In this document: in pieces, positions 1 to 7,720 of the stretch | How the letters are laid out: each line of letters opens with the position of its first letter | Position numbering within the stretch: position 1 is the first letter of the stretch | Origin: Alphaproteobacteria bacterium MarineAlpha2_Bin1 | Lineage (GTDB): Bacteria; Pseudomonadota; Alphaproteobacteria; SHVP01 | Length of the DNA: 39,380 nt | NCBI GenBank assembly: GCA_002938125.1 | Contig: PTLN01000003.1 | Coordinates: forward strand, 1 to 39,380 | Reading direction: 5' to 3' | The notes under the pieces: model-generated | What the model was told of the DNA's origin: nothing | The model's input: the letters and a program-made list of their open reading frames with translations, nothing else | Databases searched by the model: none | Translations under genes and position numbers: made by a program

Positions 1-159
1 ATTAGTAGGTGAAGGAACTTCTAATGTAACCTTATCTGTTTCCAATTCTACAATAGGTTCATCTATTTTAACTAGATCTCCTTTTTTTTTGATCCACTTA
101 GCAACAGTTGCTTCCACAACAGATTCTCCTAATGGCGGAACCTTAATTTCTATAGGCAT
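1..159 (-). CDS. sucB: Dihydrolipoyl succinyltransferase (E2 of 2-oxoglutarate dehydrogenase), N-terminal part only
   Basis: Not in the ORF track because it runs off the left edge. Reading the minus strand from the ATG at 159 gives 53 codons starting [19 protein letters not shown] and including the lipoyl-domain motif [12 protein letters not shown], whose lysine would carry lipoamide. This is the N-terminal lipoyl domain of the E2 subunit that transfers succinyl groups to CoA. It sits 30 bases downstream of sucA on the same strand, the usual sucA-sucB order, with an AGGAG ribosome site 11 bases before the ATG. The lipoyl domain alone could belong to other 2-oxoacid dehydrogenase E2s, but the sucA neighbour decides it. 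The catalytic domain lies outside the window. Confidence 0.9.
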   Translation of the reverse strand, partial: MPIEIKVPPLGESVVEATVAKWIKKKGDLVKIDEPIVELETDKVTLEVPSPTN

Positions 160-189
160 AATCTTATAATCTCCTTATATAAAAAAATA

Positions 190-3066
190 CTATTCTGCAG
201 CAGCATTTTCATGTTTTGTTATAATCTTAAGAGCATCTTCAATAATATTTTTTTGTTCCATAAGGTGCCTCTTAGCAGTACCTGTAGCTGGCGATGCTGA
301 TGGGGAACGACCATTATAAATAGGTCTTTCACTTTTCATTTTAGAAGCAATCATAGACTCTTCTATATGGTCTCTAACAAATGACCAGGCACCCATATTC
401 ATGGGCTCTTCTTGGCACCAAATAATCTCTGCATTGGGTGTTTGCAAAAATAATCTTTTTAGATTTTTTACAGGAAATGGATAGAGCTGTTCAATCCTTA
501 TAATTTTAATTTCAAATTTTTTAAGTTTTTCTCTTTCCTCATAGAGGTCATAGAATATTTTTCCAGAACATAAAATTACTCTTGTTACTTTAGCGTTAGT
601 TACTTTAGGATTAACTTCATCCAAAACTCTATGGAAGCTTGTTCCTGGGCCAAAATCTTCTATTTTTGAAATGCAGTTTTTGTGTCTTAAAAGTGATTTT
701 GGAGTCATAATAACTAGTGGTTTTCTAAAATCTCTATTTACCTGTCGACGTAAAACGTGAAAGTAGTTTGCTGGTGTAGTGCAATTAACTATTTGCATGT
801 TATCCTCGGCACATAATTGAAGATACCTCTCTAAACGAGCGGATGAGTGCTCAGGTCCTTGTCCTTCATAGCCATGAGGTAAAAGTAAAACTAAACCATT
901 CATTCTGAGCCATTTTGACTCGCCTGCGCTTATAAATTGATCTATTACAACTTGTGCACCATTTGCAAAGTCTCCAAATTGTGCTTCCCACATTACTAGT
1001 GCATTTGGTTCAGCTTGTGCAAAACCATACTCAAAACCCATGACAGAAGCTTCTGATAATGGTGAGTCAATTATCTCAAATTTAGCTTGATCTTCTTCTA
1101 AGTTTGCTAGAGGAATGTAACGAGTTTCATTCAATTGATCTATAAAGACCGCGTGTCTTTGACTAAAAGTTCCTCTAGAGCTATCTTGACCTGATAATCT
1201 AACAACAAACCCATCTTTTAGAACTGATCCAAAAGCGAGTCCCTCTGCGGTAGACCAGTCTATATTTTTACCTGATTTTATTGAATTTTCCCTATTTTTT
1301 AAAATTCTTAATAACTTTTTGTGAATACTAAAGTTTTCAGGAACCGTTGTAAGAATTTTTCCAATATTTCTAAGTTCGTTAATTTCAACAGCTGTGTCTC
1401 CGCGTCTATCTTCACCATATGCCACTTTAAGGCCAGTCCATTGCCCTTTAAGCCAGTCTGCATCATTAGGTTTGTAAGCTCTTCCAGCTTCAAATTCGTT
1501 TTCTAAATATTCATAATGCTCATCATGCATTTTTTGAGCTTGTTCATTATCAAGAATTTTCTCATTTAAAAGTTGTTCTAAATATTTTTGCTTTATAGTA
1601 GGCTGGTTTTCAATTTGTTTATACATTAAAGGTTGTGTAAATGATGGTTCATCACCTTCATTATGCCCATACCTTCTATAACAAATTATATCAAGGACGA
1701 CGTCCATCCCAAAAGTTTGTCTGAACTCCATTGCTACTCTTGCAGCATGCACAACGGCCTCTGCATCATCACCATTAACGTGAAAAATTGGTGCCATTAC
1801 CATTTTAGCCACATCCGTAGGGTATGGAGAAGATCGAGAATAAGCAGGACCAGTAGTAAATCCAATTTGGTTATTTATGATTATGTGAATGGTTCCACCT
1901 GTTCTATAACCTCTTAAGGCTGAAAAAGCAAAAGTTTCAGCAACAACACCTTGTCCTGCAAATGCTGCATCGCCGTGAAGAATAACACCTAAAACCTCTC
2001 TAATATTTTCTGATTTCATTTGAGATTGTTTAGCTCTTACTCTTCCAATTACGACAGGATCTACGATTTCTAAATGAGAAGGATTTGGAGCAAGACTCAA
2101 ATGGATATTTTTGTCATCAAAAGTAATATCTGAAGAGGAACCCATATGATATTTTACGTCACCAGATCCACCTGCACCCTCAGGATTAGCTGGGTTTCCT
2201 AAAAATTCAGATATAATAGCTTTAAAAGGTTTATTCAAAACATTATGTAGAACATTTAATCGACCTCTATGAGCCATACCCAATACCACTTCTTTGAGAC
2301 CAATTTGACCGCCTCTTTTTAGAATCTGAAGCAGTGCAGGAACTAGAGACTCTCCTCCATCTAGTCCAAAGCGCTTTGTCCCAATATATTTTTTATGAAG
2401 GTAATTTTCAAAATTCTCTGCAGCTAATAAATTTTTGTATATTGCTATTTTGCCATTTTTAGAAAATTCAGTTCTATTTTCTATTTTTTCAATTCTTTCC
2501 TGAATCCAGGCCTTTTGATCTGGATCTTGTATATGCATAAACTCTACACCAATAGTCCCACAATAGGTCTTTTTTAACGCATCCATTATTTCATAGAGGG
2601 TAGCAGTCTCTTTTCCCAAAACATTATTTATAAATATTGGACGATCATAATCTTTTTCTGTAAAGCCATATGTTGCTGGATCCAATTCTGGGTGTATTTC
2701 AGGTTTTTGAAGGTTTAGTGGATCTAGGTCTGCAAGAAGATGGCCTCTTATTCTGTAAGCCCTTATAATCATAATTGCTCTAATTGAGTCAAGAGTAGCT
2801 GATCTAACATCTCCAGCCATAAGACTCCTATTTCCAGCTATCCCTTTGGCTACAGCCTTAATTGAGTTTTCAGGGTCCTCTGCATTAATTACCTTAGAAG
2901 CAGTTTTACCCCAATTTGGAAACTCCTCGACCTCGTTAGAGAGTCTTCCCAGTCCTTCAAACCACTGTGCCCAATTAATGTCTACTGAAGATGGGTCTTT
3001 TGACCAACGAGAATGCAATTCTAAGATTATTGTCGCATTTGATCCTGATAGAAAACTATCATCCAT
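190..3066 (-). CDS. sucA: 2-oxoglutarate dehydrogenase E1 component
   Basis: Thiamine-diphosphate enzyme that decarboxylates 2-oxoglutarate in the TCA cycle and passes the succinyl group to the lipoyl arm of SucB. The 958 residues match the usual E1o length (about 930-990). Visible: the short N-terminal E1o segment (DSFLSGSNATIILEL, WAQWFEGL), the conserved MAHRGRLNVLHN at about 264-275, NPSHLEIVDPVV near 328-339, the ThDP/Mg region HGDAAFAGQGVVAE and NNQIGFTT (about 364-405) with GDDAEAV at 432-438, RYGHNEGDEPSFTQP around 465-479, then the transketolase-like pyrimidine domain (EYGFAQAEPNALVMWEAQFGDFANGAQVVIDQF) and the C-terminal domain. It is the first of at least two genes in a suc operon. 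The 224-base gap upstream probably holds the promoter, though I could not pick one out. Several small plus-strand ORFs inside it are shadows. Confidence 0.97.
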   Translation of the reverse strand: MDDSFLSGSNATIILELHSRWSKDPSSVDINWAQWFEGLGRLSNEVEEFPNWGKTASKVINAEDPENSIKAVAKGIAGNRSLMAGDVRSATLDSIRAIMIIRAYRIRGHLLADLDPLNLQKPEIHPELDPATYGFTEKDYDRPIFINNVLGKETATLYEIMDALKKTYCGTIGVEFMHIQDPDQKAWIQERIEKIENRTEFSKNGKIAIYKNLLAAENFENYLHKKYIGTKRFGLDGGESLVPALLQILKRGGQIGLKEVVLGMAHRGRLNVLHNVLNKPFKAIISEFLGNPANPEGAGGSGDVKYHMGSSSDITFDDKNIHLSLAPNPSHLEIVDPVVIGRVRAKQSQMKSENIREVLGVILHGDAAFAGQGVVAETFAFSALRGYRTGGTIHIIINNQIGFTTGPAYSRSSPYPTDVAKMVMAPIFHVNGDDAEAVVHAARVAMEFRQTFGMDVVLDIICYRRYGHNEGDEPSFTQPLMYKQIENQPTIKQKYLEQLLNEKILDNEQAQKMHDEHYEYLENEFEAGRAYKPNDADWLKGQWTGLKVAYGEDRRGDTAVEINELRNIGKILTTVPENFSIHKKLLRILKNRENSIKSGKNIDWSTAEGLAFGSVLKDGFVVRLSGQDSSRGTFSQRHAVFIDQLNETRYIPLANLEEDQAKFEIIDSPLSEASVMGFEYGFAQAEPNALVMWEAQFGDFANGAQVVIDQFISAGESKWLRMNGLVLLLPHGYEGQGPEHSSARLERYLQLCAEDNMQIVNCTTPANYFHVLRRQVNRDFRKPLVIMTPKSLLRHKNCISKIEDFGPGTSFHRVLDEVNPKVTNAKVTRVILCSGKIFYDLYEEREKLKKFEIKIIRIEQLYPFPVKNLKRLFLQTPNAEIIWCQEEPMNMGAWSFVRDHIEESMIASKMKSERPIYNGRSPSASPATGTAKRHLMEQKNIIEDALKIITKHENAAAE

Positions 3067-3290
3067 TTATGTTTTTCTTTCAATGTAATATTAAGTATTT
3101 TTATACATAATTTTATGTGGGATGTACTAAATTAATTCATTAATTTTTTCTCTGAATTCAAAGCAAAAAAACAACAATTTCACTAAAATCCTTTAAACCT
3201 GGTCACAATATATATACTTATATATTATATCGCAATATATTAATTTTTTACAAATCTATGTAATATTACAACTATCTAGAGTAAAAATTA

Positions 3291-3944
3291 TTACGATTTA
3301 ATCGTTTTTACTGGTTTTTTTCTAGTTGGATAGCATGATGAGCAGATTCTACACTCGATTCCAAAGCATGATCTTGCCTTACAATACTCCCGTCCATAAT
3401 AGATTATCTGAATATGAAGTTTATTCCACAAATTCTTTGGGAACAAATTTTTCAAATCTTTTTCAGTTTGCTTAACACTCTTTCCATTAGTTAGCCCCCA
3501 TCTTTGAGCCAATCTATGGATATGAGTATCTACTGGAAAAGCAGGGTGTCCAAAACCTTGAGACATTACAACACTTGCTGTTTTATGCCCAACACCTGGT
3601 AGTTTTTCTAAATCCTCGTAACTATCAGGAATATCTCCATTGAATTTATCAACTAATATTTTTGATAAACCCTTGATTGACTTTGACTTTTGAGGCCCAA
3701 GACCACAAGGTTTAATTATATCAAAAATTTTTTGTTGAGAAATTCCTTTCATTTTAAATGGATCGTTTGCAATTTTAAATAGTTTAGGTGTCACTTCGTT
3801 AACACGAATATCTGTGCATTGAGCACTTAATAAAACAGCAATCAAAAGTTCAAAATTATTTTTATGCTTTAAAGGAACAGAAATTTTCGGATAAATTTCA
3901 TTTAACGTAGAAATAATTATATCTATTCTCTGTGTTTTTTTCAT
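3291..3944 (-). CDS. nth: Endonuclease III (DNA glycosylase/AP lyase) with atypical cysteine spacing
   Basis: Base-excision-repair glycosylase that removes oxidised pyrimidines and cleaves at abasic sites. The helix-hairpin-helix LPGVGHKTASVVM carries the Schiff-base lysine (K121), and FPVDTHIHRLAQRWG carries the catalytic aspartate (D139), both at nearly the E. coli positions. The length of 217 aa is normal. The C-terminal [4Fe-4S] region is odd: cysteines at 188, 193, 198, 201 and 204 (YCKARSCFGIECRICSSCYP) instead of the textbook C-x6-C-x2-C-x5-C, so the cluster ligand set is not obvious. The gene starts one base after the DUF2784 gene ends, so the two are probably co-transcribed. Confidence 0.95.
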   Translation of the reverse strand: MKKTQRIDIIISTLNEIYPKISVPLKHKNNFELLIAVLLSAQCTDIRVNEVTPKLFKIANDPFKMKGISQQKIFDIIKPCGLGPQKSKSIKGLSKILVDKFNGDIPDSYEDLEKLPGVGHKTASVVMSQGFGHPAFPVDTHIHRLAQRWGLTNGKSVKQTEKDLKNLFPKNLWNKLHIQIIYYGREYCKARSCFGIECRICSSCYPTRKKPVKTIKS

Positions 3945-3945
3945 G

Positions 3946-4320
3946 CTACATGTTTATTTTTTTAGGTGGGTAATAGAACCATATAAATACAGTCCAAAAA
4001 AAACAAATAAAATAAATTAAAATAAAATAAACAATTGAAAAATCCCAAAACAATAAATTTTGAAGCCATTTAGATATGAAGGTTCTTGTATCAGTATTGC
4101 CTCTTAATATGTTTTCAAAAATAGTAAGTGGACAAATAAAACCAATTAATGTTTCAAATAAGATTATAGTAATTAATAATAAATGTACGAACCTCAAATA
4201 AAAATTTTTGGCAAAATTCCAATTCAGCTTATAGGGTATAGGGAAAAATAAACCTAAAAATACAAAAAAAGCTATAAAAAAATGAATAATAAGGATAATG
4301 TCTGCTAAAAGGTAATTCAT
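3946..4320 (-). CDS. DUF2784 family membrane protein
   Basis: Small integral membrane protein of about 124 residues with four predicted hydrophobic helices. The sequence follows the DUF2784 pattern: an opening LLADIILIIHFFIAFFVFLG, then NWNFAKNFYLRFVHLLLITIILFETLIGFICPLTIFENILR and a late FISKWLQNLLFWD. No biochemical function is established for the family. The ORF track starts seven codons earlier (4341, MIKIKFT); the inner ATG at 4320 places the start directly before the conserved MNYLLADI, but no ribosome site separates the two choices. The stop is one base before the nth start, so this is the upstream member of a two-gene unit. Confidence 0.75.
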   Translation of the reverse strand: MNYLLADIILIIHFFIAFFVFLGLFFPIPYKLNWNFAKNFYLRFVHLLLITIILFETLIGFICPLTIFENILRGNTDTRTFISKWLQNLLFWDFSIVYFILIYFICFFWTVFIWFYYPPKKINM

Positions 4321-4381
4321 TGTAAATTTTATTTTAATCATATAATTTTTATTTCATACCATATAATTACTAGGTGTAAAA

Positions 4382-5053
4382 ATGGAACTTGTTTTTATTT
4401 ATTTAGATATTCCTTTTTGGAGAGCTGAAGTTGGAAGAATTGCTTTATTTATGGGCGACGTGAACTTTAGAGATTTAAGAGTTACTAGAGAAGAATTCCT
4501 TAAAATAAAAGAAAATGGTTCACTAAATGGTAAATTTTCTATTCCATTCCATCAGCTACCTTGTTTAATCGTTAACGGTGAATCAATTGCGCAAACTGCA
4601 GGAATAGCAAGATTCTGTGGCAAACTATCCAATCTTTACCCAACTAATGATGATAAATCTGCAGGATTGGTTGATCAATTCATAGATTTTGCTACAGATA
4701 TAACTGTTTTAATTTCTCAATCCAGTAAATTTAGTGATATAGAAAAAAAACGATTGAGTAGAGTTGAATTATATAAAAATGAACTTTCTAGAAAGTTCTC
4801 AATGTTAGAAAAATGTATTAAAAAAGACAATACATGGTTAGTAAGTTCAAATATTACCATTGCTGATATTGCTATTTGGAGATTAATGGGTTGGTTATCA
4901 AGTGGAGAATTGGATGGTGTGCCCAATGATATTTTATCAAATTATCCAAAGATAAGAGATATCTGTATAAACGTTGATAATCATACTAAAATAAAAGCTT
5001 GGGTAAAAAAAACATATCCAAATGAATACAATAGAGGTAATTTCATTAAATAA
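4382..5053 (+). CDS. Glutathione S-transferase, sigma-like
   Basis: Cytosolic GST-fold protein, 223 aa, the family's normal size. The N-terminal thioredoxin-like domain starts MELVFIYLDIPFWRAEVGRIAL, which aligns with the sigma-type YFxxxGRAExxR motif and puts a candidate catalytic tyrosine at Y7. FHQLPCLIVNGESIAQTAGIARFCGKL at about 56-82 is the glutathione-binding cis-proline and SNAIL-type segment. The all-helical C-terminal domain follows, including the N-capping-box-like ISNITIADIAIWRLMGWL (S at the usual position). Substrate unknown; such proteins conjugate or isomerise electrophiles. It stands divergent from the DUF2784-nth pair and about 47 bases before the nuclease-like gene, possibly in one transcript with it. 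Confidence 0.85.
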   Translation: MELVFIYLDIPFWRAEVGRIALFMGDVNFRDLRVTREEFLKIKENGSLNGKFSIPFHQLPCLIVNGESIAQTAGIARFCGKLSNLYPTNDDKSAGLVDQFIDFATDITVLISQSSKFSDIEKKRLSRVELYKNELSRKFSMLEKCIKKDNTWLVSSNITIADIAIWRLMGWLSSGELDGVPNDILSNYPKIRDICINVDNHTKIKAWVKKTYPNEYNRGNFIK

Positions 5054-5099
5054 AAAATTTATAAAGTAAATGAACTTTAACATAAATTAGGGAAATCCT

Positions 5100-5873
5100 T
5101 TGCCTAGACATCGCGGAATATATAACCCAAAAAATTCTTCACCATACGAATTAAGTAGAACTAGAGTTGAAAACTTTATTAGATGTCCTGCATGTTTTTA
5201 CTTACAACAAGTAAAAGGAGTAGTATTTCCAACTTTACCAGGTTTTAATCTGAACGAAGCAACAGACATTCTATTGAAAAGAGATTTTGATAAATATAGA
5301 TCCCTTGGCAAGGCCCATCCATTTCTTGTTAAACTTGGAAAAGACTTTCTTATTCCTTATTACCATGAAAATTTCAACCTCTGGACTCAAAGTATTCACT
5401 TTGCATCAGATGGAAGAATGAATTTTCATCATGAACCAACTAATCTTAAGGTTGGGGGAGGTCTAGATGATGTATGGTTAAATCAAAAAACAAATGAATT
5501 ACATATTGTTGATTATAAAAGTACATCACAAAGAACTGCAGGAAAAAAAATATCTTTAAATGATTTTTGGAAAAAGTCATATAAACGGCAAATGGATTTT
5601 TATGTTTGGATCATGCTTAAAAAAAAACTTAATGTAAGTAAAACAGGTTTTTTTTTATATTGTGATGGAGATCGATTTGGAAATTATACCTTCTTAAATT
5701 CAGATTCAGCAACTATGAATTTTAAGATGACGCTTCTTTCTTATAGTGTTGATCTTTCATGGGTAGAAGATACTCTCTATAAAATAAAAGATTGTTTAGA
5801 GTTAAAATCACCCCCCAATCACAATAATAATTGCGAATATGGAAAATTTATCACCCAAATAATTGAAATTTAA
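5100..5873 (+). CDS. PD-(D/E)XK (RecB/Cas4-like) nuclease-superfamily protein
   Basis: Protein of 257 aa with the RecB-nuclease motif series: an N-terminal SRTRVENFIRCPACFYL, then GGGLDDVW (D123), ELHIVDYKST (D138-x-K140) and QMDFYVW (Q164, Y168; motif QxxxY). These match the catalytic D...DxK...Q core, so metal-dependent nuclease activity is plausible. Cysteines C29 and C32 at the N-terminus and C245 near the C-terminus recall the Fe-S cysteines of Cas4/AddB, but only three are evident. There are no cas genes or CRISPR repeats nearby, so this is not a CRISPR Cas4. The start is TTG, preceded by a weak AGGGA. DNA substrate and role are unknown. Confidence 0.7.
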   Translation: MPRHRGIYNPKNSSPYELSRTRVENFIRCPACFYLQQVKGVVFPTLPGFNLNEATDILLKRDFDKYRSLGKAHPFLVKLGKDFLIPYYHENFNLWTQSIHFASDGRMNFHHEPTNLKVGGGLDDVWLNQKTNELHIVDYKSTSQRTAGKKISLNDFWKKSYKRQMDFYVWIMLKKKLNVSKTGFFLYCDGDRFGNYTFLNSDSATMNFKMTLLSYSVDLSWVEDTLYKIKDCLELKSPPNHNNNCEYGKFITQIIEI

Positions 5874-5972
5874 TATTTTTTTAGATAATTAAGAATTGTG
5901 TTTTCTTTTTGCAATATTTTTTTATAATAAACATTTATATATATATTAATATTTTATTTATAATGCGTGATA

Positions 5973-6419
5973 ATGGAAGCAATTTTACAGCCGCTTAAGA
6001 TTAATTGGAAATGTAAACATACCTGGCCAAGGGCCATGTATAATACTCTTTGGTGTCTAATTGGATGTTCTATTGGAGATCTAGGAACGATATATTATTT
6101 CCAAGTTAATAATATTGACTGGCCTGTAATGCTAATAATGGGTCTGGCAATAATTAATGGTTTAATTACCTCTATAATATTAGAAACAATTATTTTATTA
6201 AGACAGATGACGCTAAGTATAGCATTCAAAACTGCAATAGGTATGTCACTAATTTCTATGATATCGATGGAAGTTGCAATGAATCTTGTTGATTGGTTAA
6301 TCACAGGAGGAGCAATGCTTTACTGGTGGATTATTCCTCCAATGCTGATCGCCGGTTATGTAACTCCGTTACCATATAATTATTGGAGGTTAAAAGTTTT
6401 AGGAAAAGCTTGTCACTAG
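5973..6419 (+). CDS. DUF4396 family membrane protein
   Basis: Integral membrane protein of 148 aa. TWPRAMYNTLWCLIGCSIGDLGTI, the mid-protein MISMEVAMNLVDW, and the end LPYNYWRLKVLGKACH match the DUF4396 pattern (family members commonly end in a PVNxWLIxxGKGHA-like segment). About four transmembrane helices are visible. The family has no established reaction; its Cys/His residues have suggested metal-related roles, but I see nothing here that proves one. The ORF track begins at GTG 5967; the ATG two codons later is equally good. The stop lies within a weak hairpin that may end transcription before the methyltransferase gene. Confidence 0.75.
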   Translation: MEAILQPLKINWKCKHTWPRAMYNTLWCLIGCSIGDLGTIYYFQVNNIDWPVMLIMGLAIINGLITSIILETIILLRQMTLSIAFKTAIGMSLISMISMEVAMNLVDWLITGGAMLYWWIIPPMLIAGYVTPLPYNYWRLKVLGKACH

Positions 6420-6441
6420 AAGTTATCATAGTGATTATTTT
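6413..6441 (+). terminator. Possible weak terminator after the DUF4396 gene
   Basis: TCACTA (6413-6418) and TAGTGA (6429-6434) form a six-base stem with a ten-base loop, followed by TTATTTTT. The stem overlaps the stop codon and is short and AT-rich, so it is only a candidate. Confidence 0.3.
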
Positions 6442-6502
6442 TCTATTTAAGATTTGATTTCACTTTTGTATTTTTTACGTATAATTAAGCAAGGATGTTT
6501 AA

Positions 6503-7699
6503 ATGAAATCTCATTCTACAAATTCATCAAGGAAGAATTTTATTTCTGATGCAAGGTGGCGTGATTTTGGGAAACATTTTTTAAGACCAGAAAATAATCA
6601 TGACGAATCAGCTTCTCAAGATTTTTATTTAGAGATGTATCGTTTTCTTGGCAAAGAGTTAGGCCCTGCAAGAAAGAAAATTTATGAATTAAAGATAAAG
6701 AAAGAATTTATAAATAAATATGGTTACAGTCCTAAAAACCGCCATCAGGTAAGGAAAGCTGTAAAAAATAATCCTTTTTTTCAGTTTTGGGGTCATATGA
6801 GATCCAATATAAATCAGGAAATGTTCTATAAGAATCAATTGATTGTCGATAGACAAATTGAAAACTTAAATGGTAAAGCTAGAGTTAACCAAAAAAGTAT
6901 GGGTACACTTAATTTAAACCCTGATTTAAAAGTTCCAAAATATCAAAGCTTTGATATGCATTGGATGCCGGGGAGCTATTATACTGAGAAATTTGAAAAA
7001 GGTGATATTTCTGCTGGGGCTCTTTATGACTCAGGCGGGATTTTTTTAATGACTAATGGATCGCTAGGTCCATTTAATGACGGAGCAGCATATTCCTTGA
7101 TCAATTACTTAAAATCATATCTTCCTAAGTTTAAACCTAATAATATATTAGATTTAGGCTGTACTGTAGGGCATAATACACAACCGTTTAAAGAGTTTTG
7201 GCCTGATGCAAAAGTTACAGGTATAGATATAGGTGCGCCTGTTTTAAGATATGCTCATGCTAGATCTACAAAAATGGGTTACTCTATTGATTATTCTCAA
7301 CAAAATGCTGAAAAAACAGATTTTAGAAACTCATATTTTGATTTAGTTGTTTCTACAATGTTTTTACATGAAACATCCAAAAAAGCTATAAATAATATTT
7401 TTAAAGAGTCTTACAGAGTCTTAAGGCCTGGTGGTTTGATGATTCATGTAGAGCAGCCTCCTTTTAGATATTTTGATGATCCATACGAGCAATTTATAAG
7501 AGATTGGGATACTCACAATAATAATGAGCCTTTTTGGGGGCCGATGCATGATCTAGATTTACATAAGATGGCCTGTAACTCAGGTTTTAAACATAAGGAT
7601 ATTTTTGAAAAGATGATACCTTTAGTTAAGCCTAAACTTGATGATAAATTTTCTCTTGGAATAGGGGAGTGGTTTATTTTTGCGGGATGGAAAAAATAA
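6503..7699 (+). CDS. Class I SAM-dependent methyltransferase with long N-terminal extension
   Basis: A protein of 398 aa. Residues about 195-330 form a Rossmann methyltransferase domain: motif I ILDLGCTVGHNT (215-226), an acidic loop after strand 2 (VTGIDIG, 238-244), motif IV-like FDLVVSTMFLHE (279-290) and RVLRPGGLMIHVEQPP (305-320), as in the methyltransf_11 group. About 190 residues before this domain and 75 after it resemble nothing I can name; the N-terminal part contains aromatic/histidine patches (HWMPGSYYTEKFE). It is soluble, with no signal peptide. Substrate unknown: type 11 domains methylate small molecules, quinones or lipids. An 82-base gap separates it from the DUF4396 gene; the tandem hydrolase converges from the other side. 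Confidence 0.8.
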   Translation: MKSHSTNSSRKNFISDARWRDFGKHFLRPENNHDESASQDFYLEMYRFLGKELGPARKKIYELKIKKEFINKYGYSPKNRHQVRKAVKNNPFFQFWGHMRSNINQEMFYKNQLIVDRQIENLNGKARVNQKSMGTLNLNPDLKVPKYQSFDMHWMPGSYYTEKFEKGDISAGALYDSGGIFLMTNGSLGPFNDGAAYSLINYLKSYLPKFKPNNILDLGCTVGHNTQPFKEFWPDAKVTGIDIGAPVLRYAHARSTKMGYSIDYSQQNAEKTDFRNSYFDLVVSTMFLHETSKKAINNIFKESYRVLRPGGLMIHVEQPPFRYFDDPYEQFIRDWDTHNNNEPFWGPMHDLDLHKMACNSGFKHKDIFEKMIPLVKPKLDDKFSLGIGEWFIFAGWKK

Positions 7700-7720
7700 A
7701 AAAATTTAGATTAATTATTT

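Noticed and set aside
1308-1917. Small ORFs inside sucA (1308..1493, 1321..1506, 1663..1917)
   Set aside because: All lie within the fully supported sucA reading frame. The 1308..1493 frame is on the same strand but out of frame and matches no domain.
3067-3290. Small RNA or tRNA in the 224-base gap upstream of sucA
   Set aside because: AT-rich sequence with no cloverleaf, no strong hairpin and no long ORF; most likely promoter and leader of sucA plus the nth 3' end.
5100-5873. CRISPR-associated Cas4
   Set aside because: Cas4-like motifs are present but there is no array, no cas1/cas2 and no direct repeats in the window.
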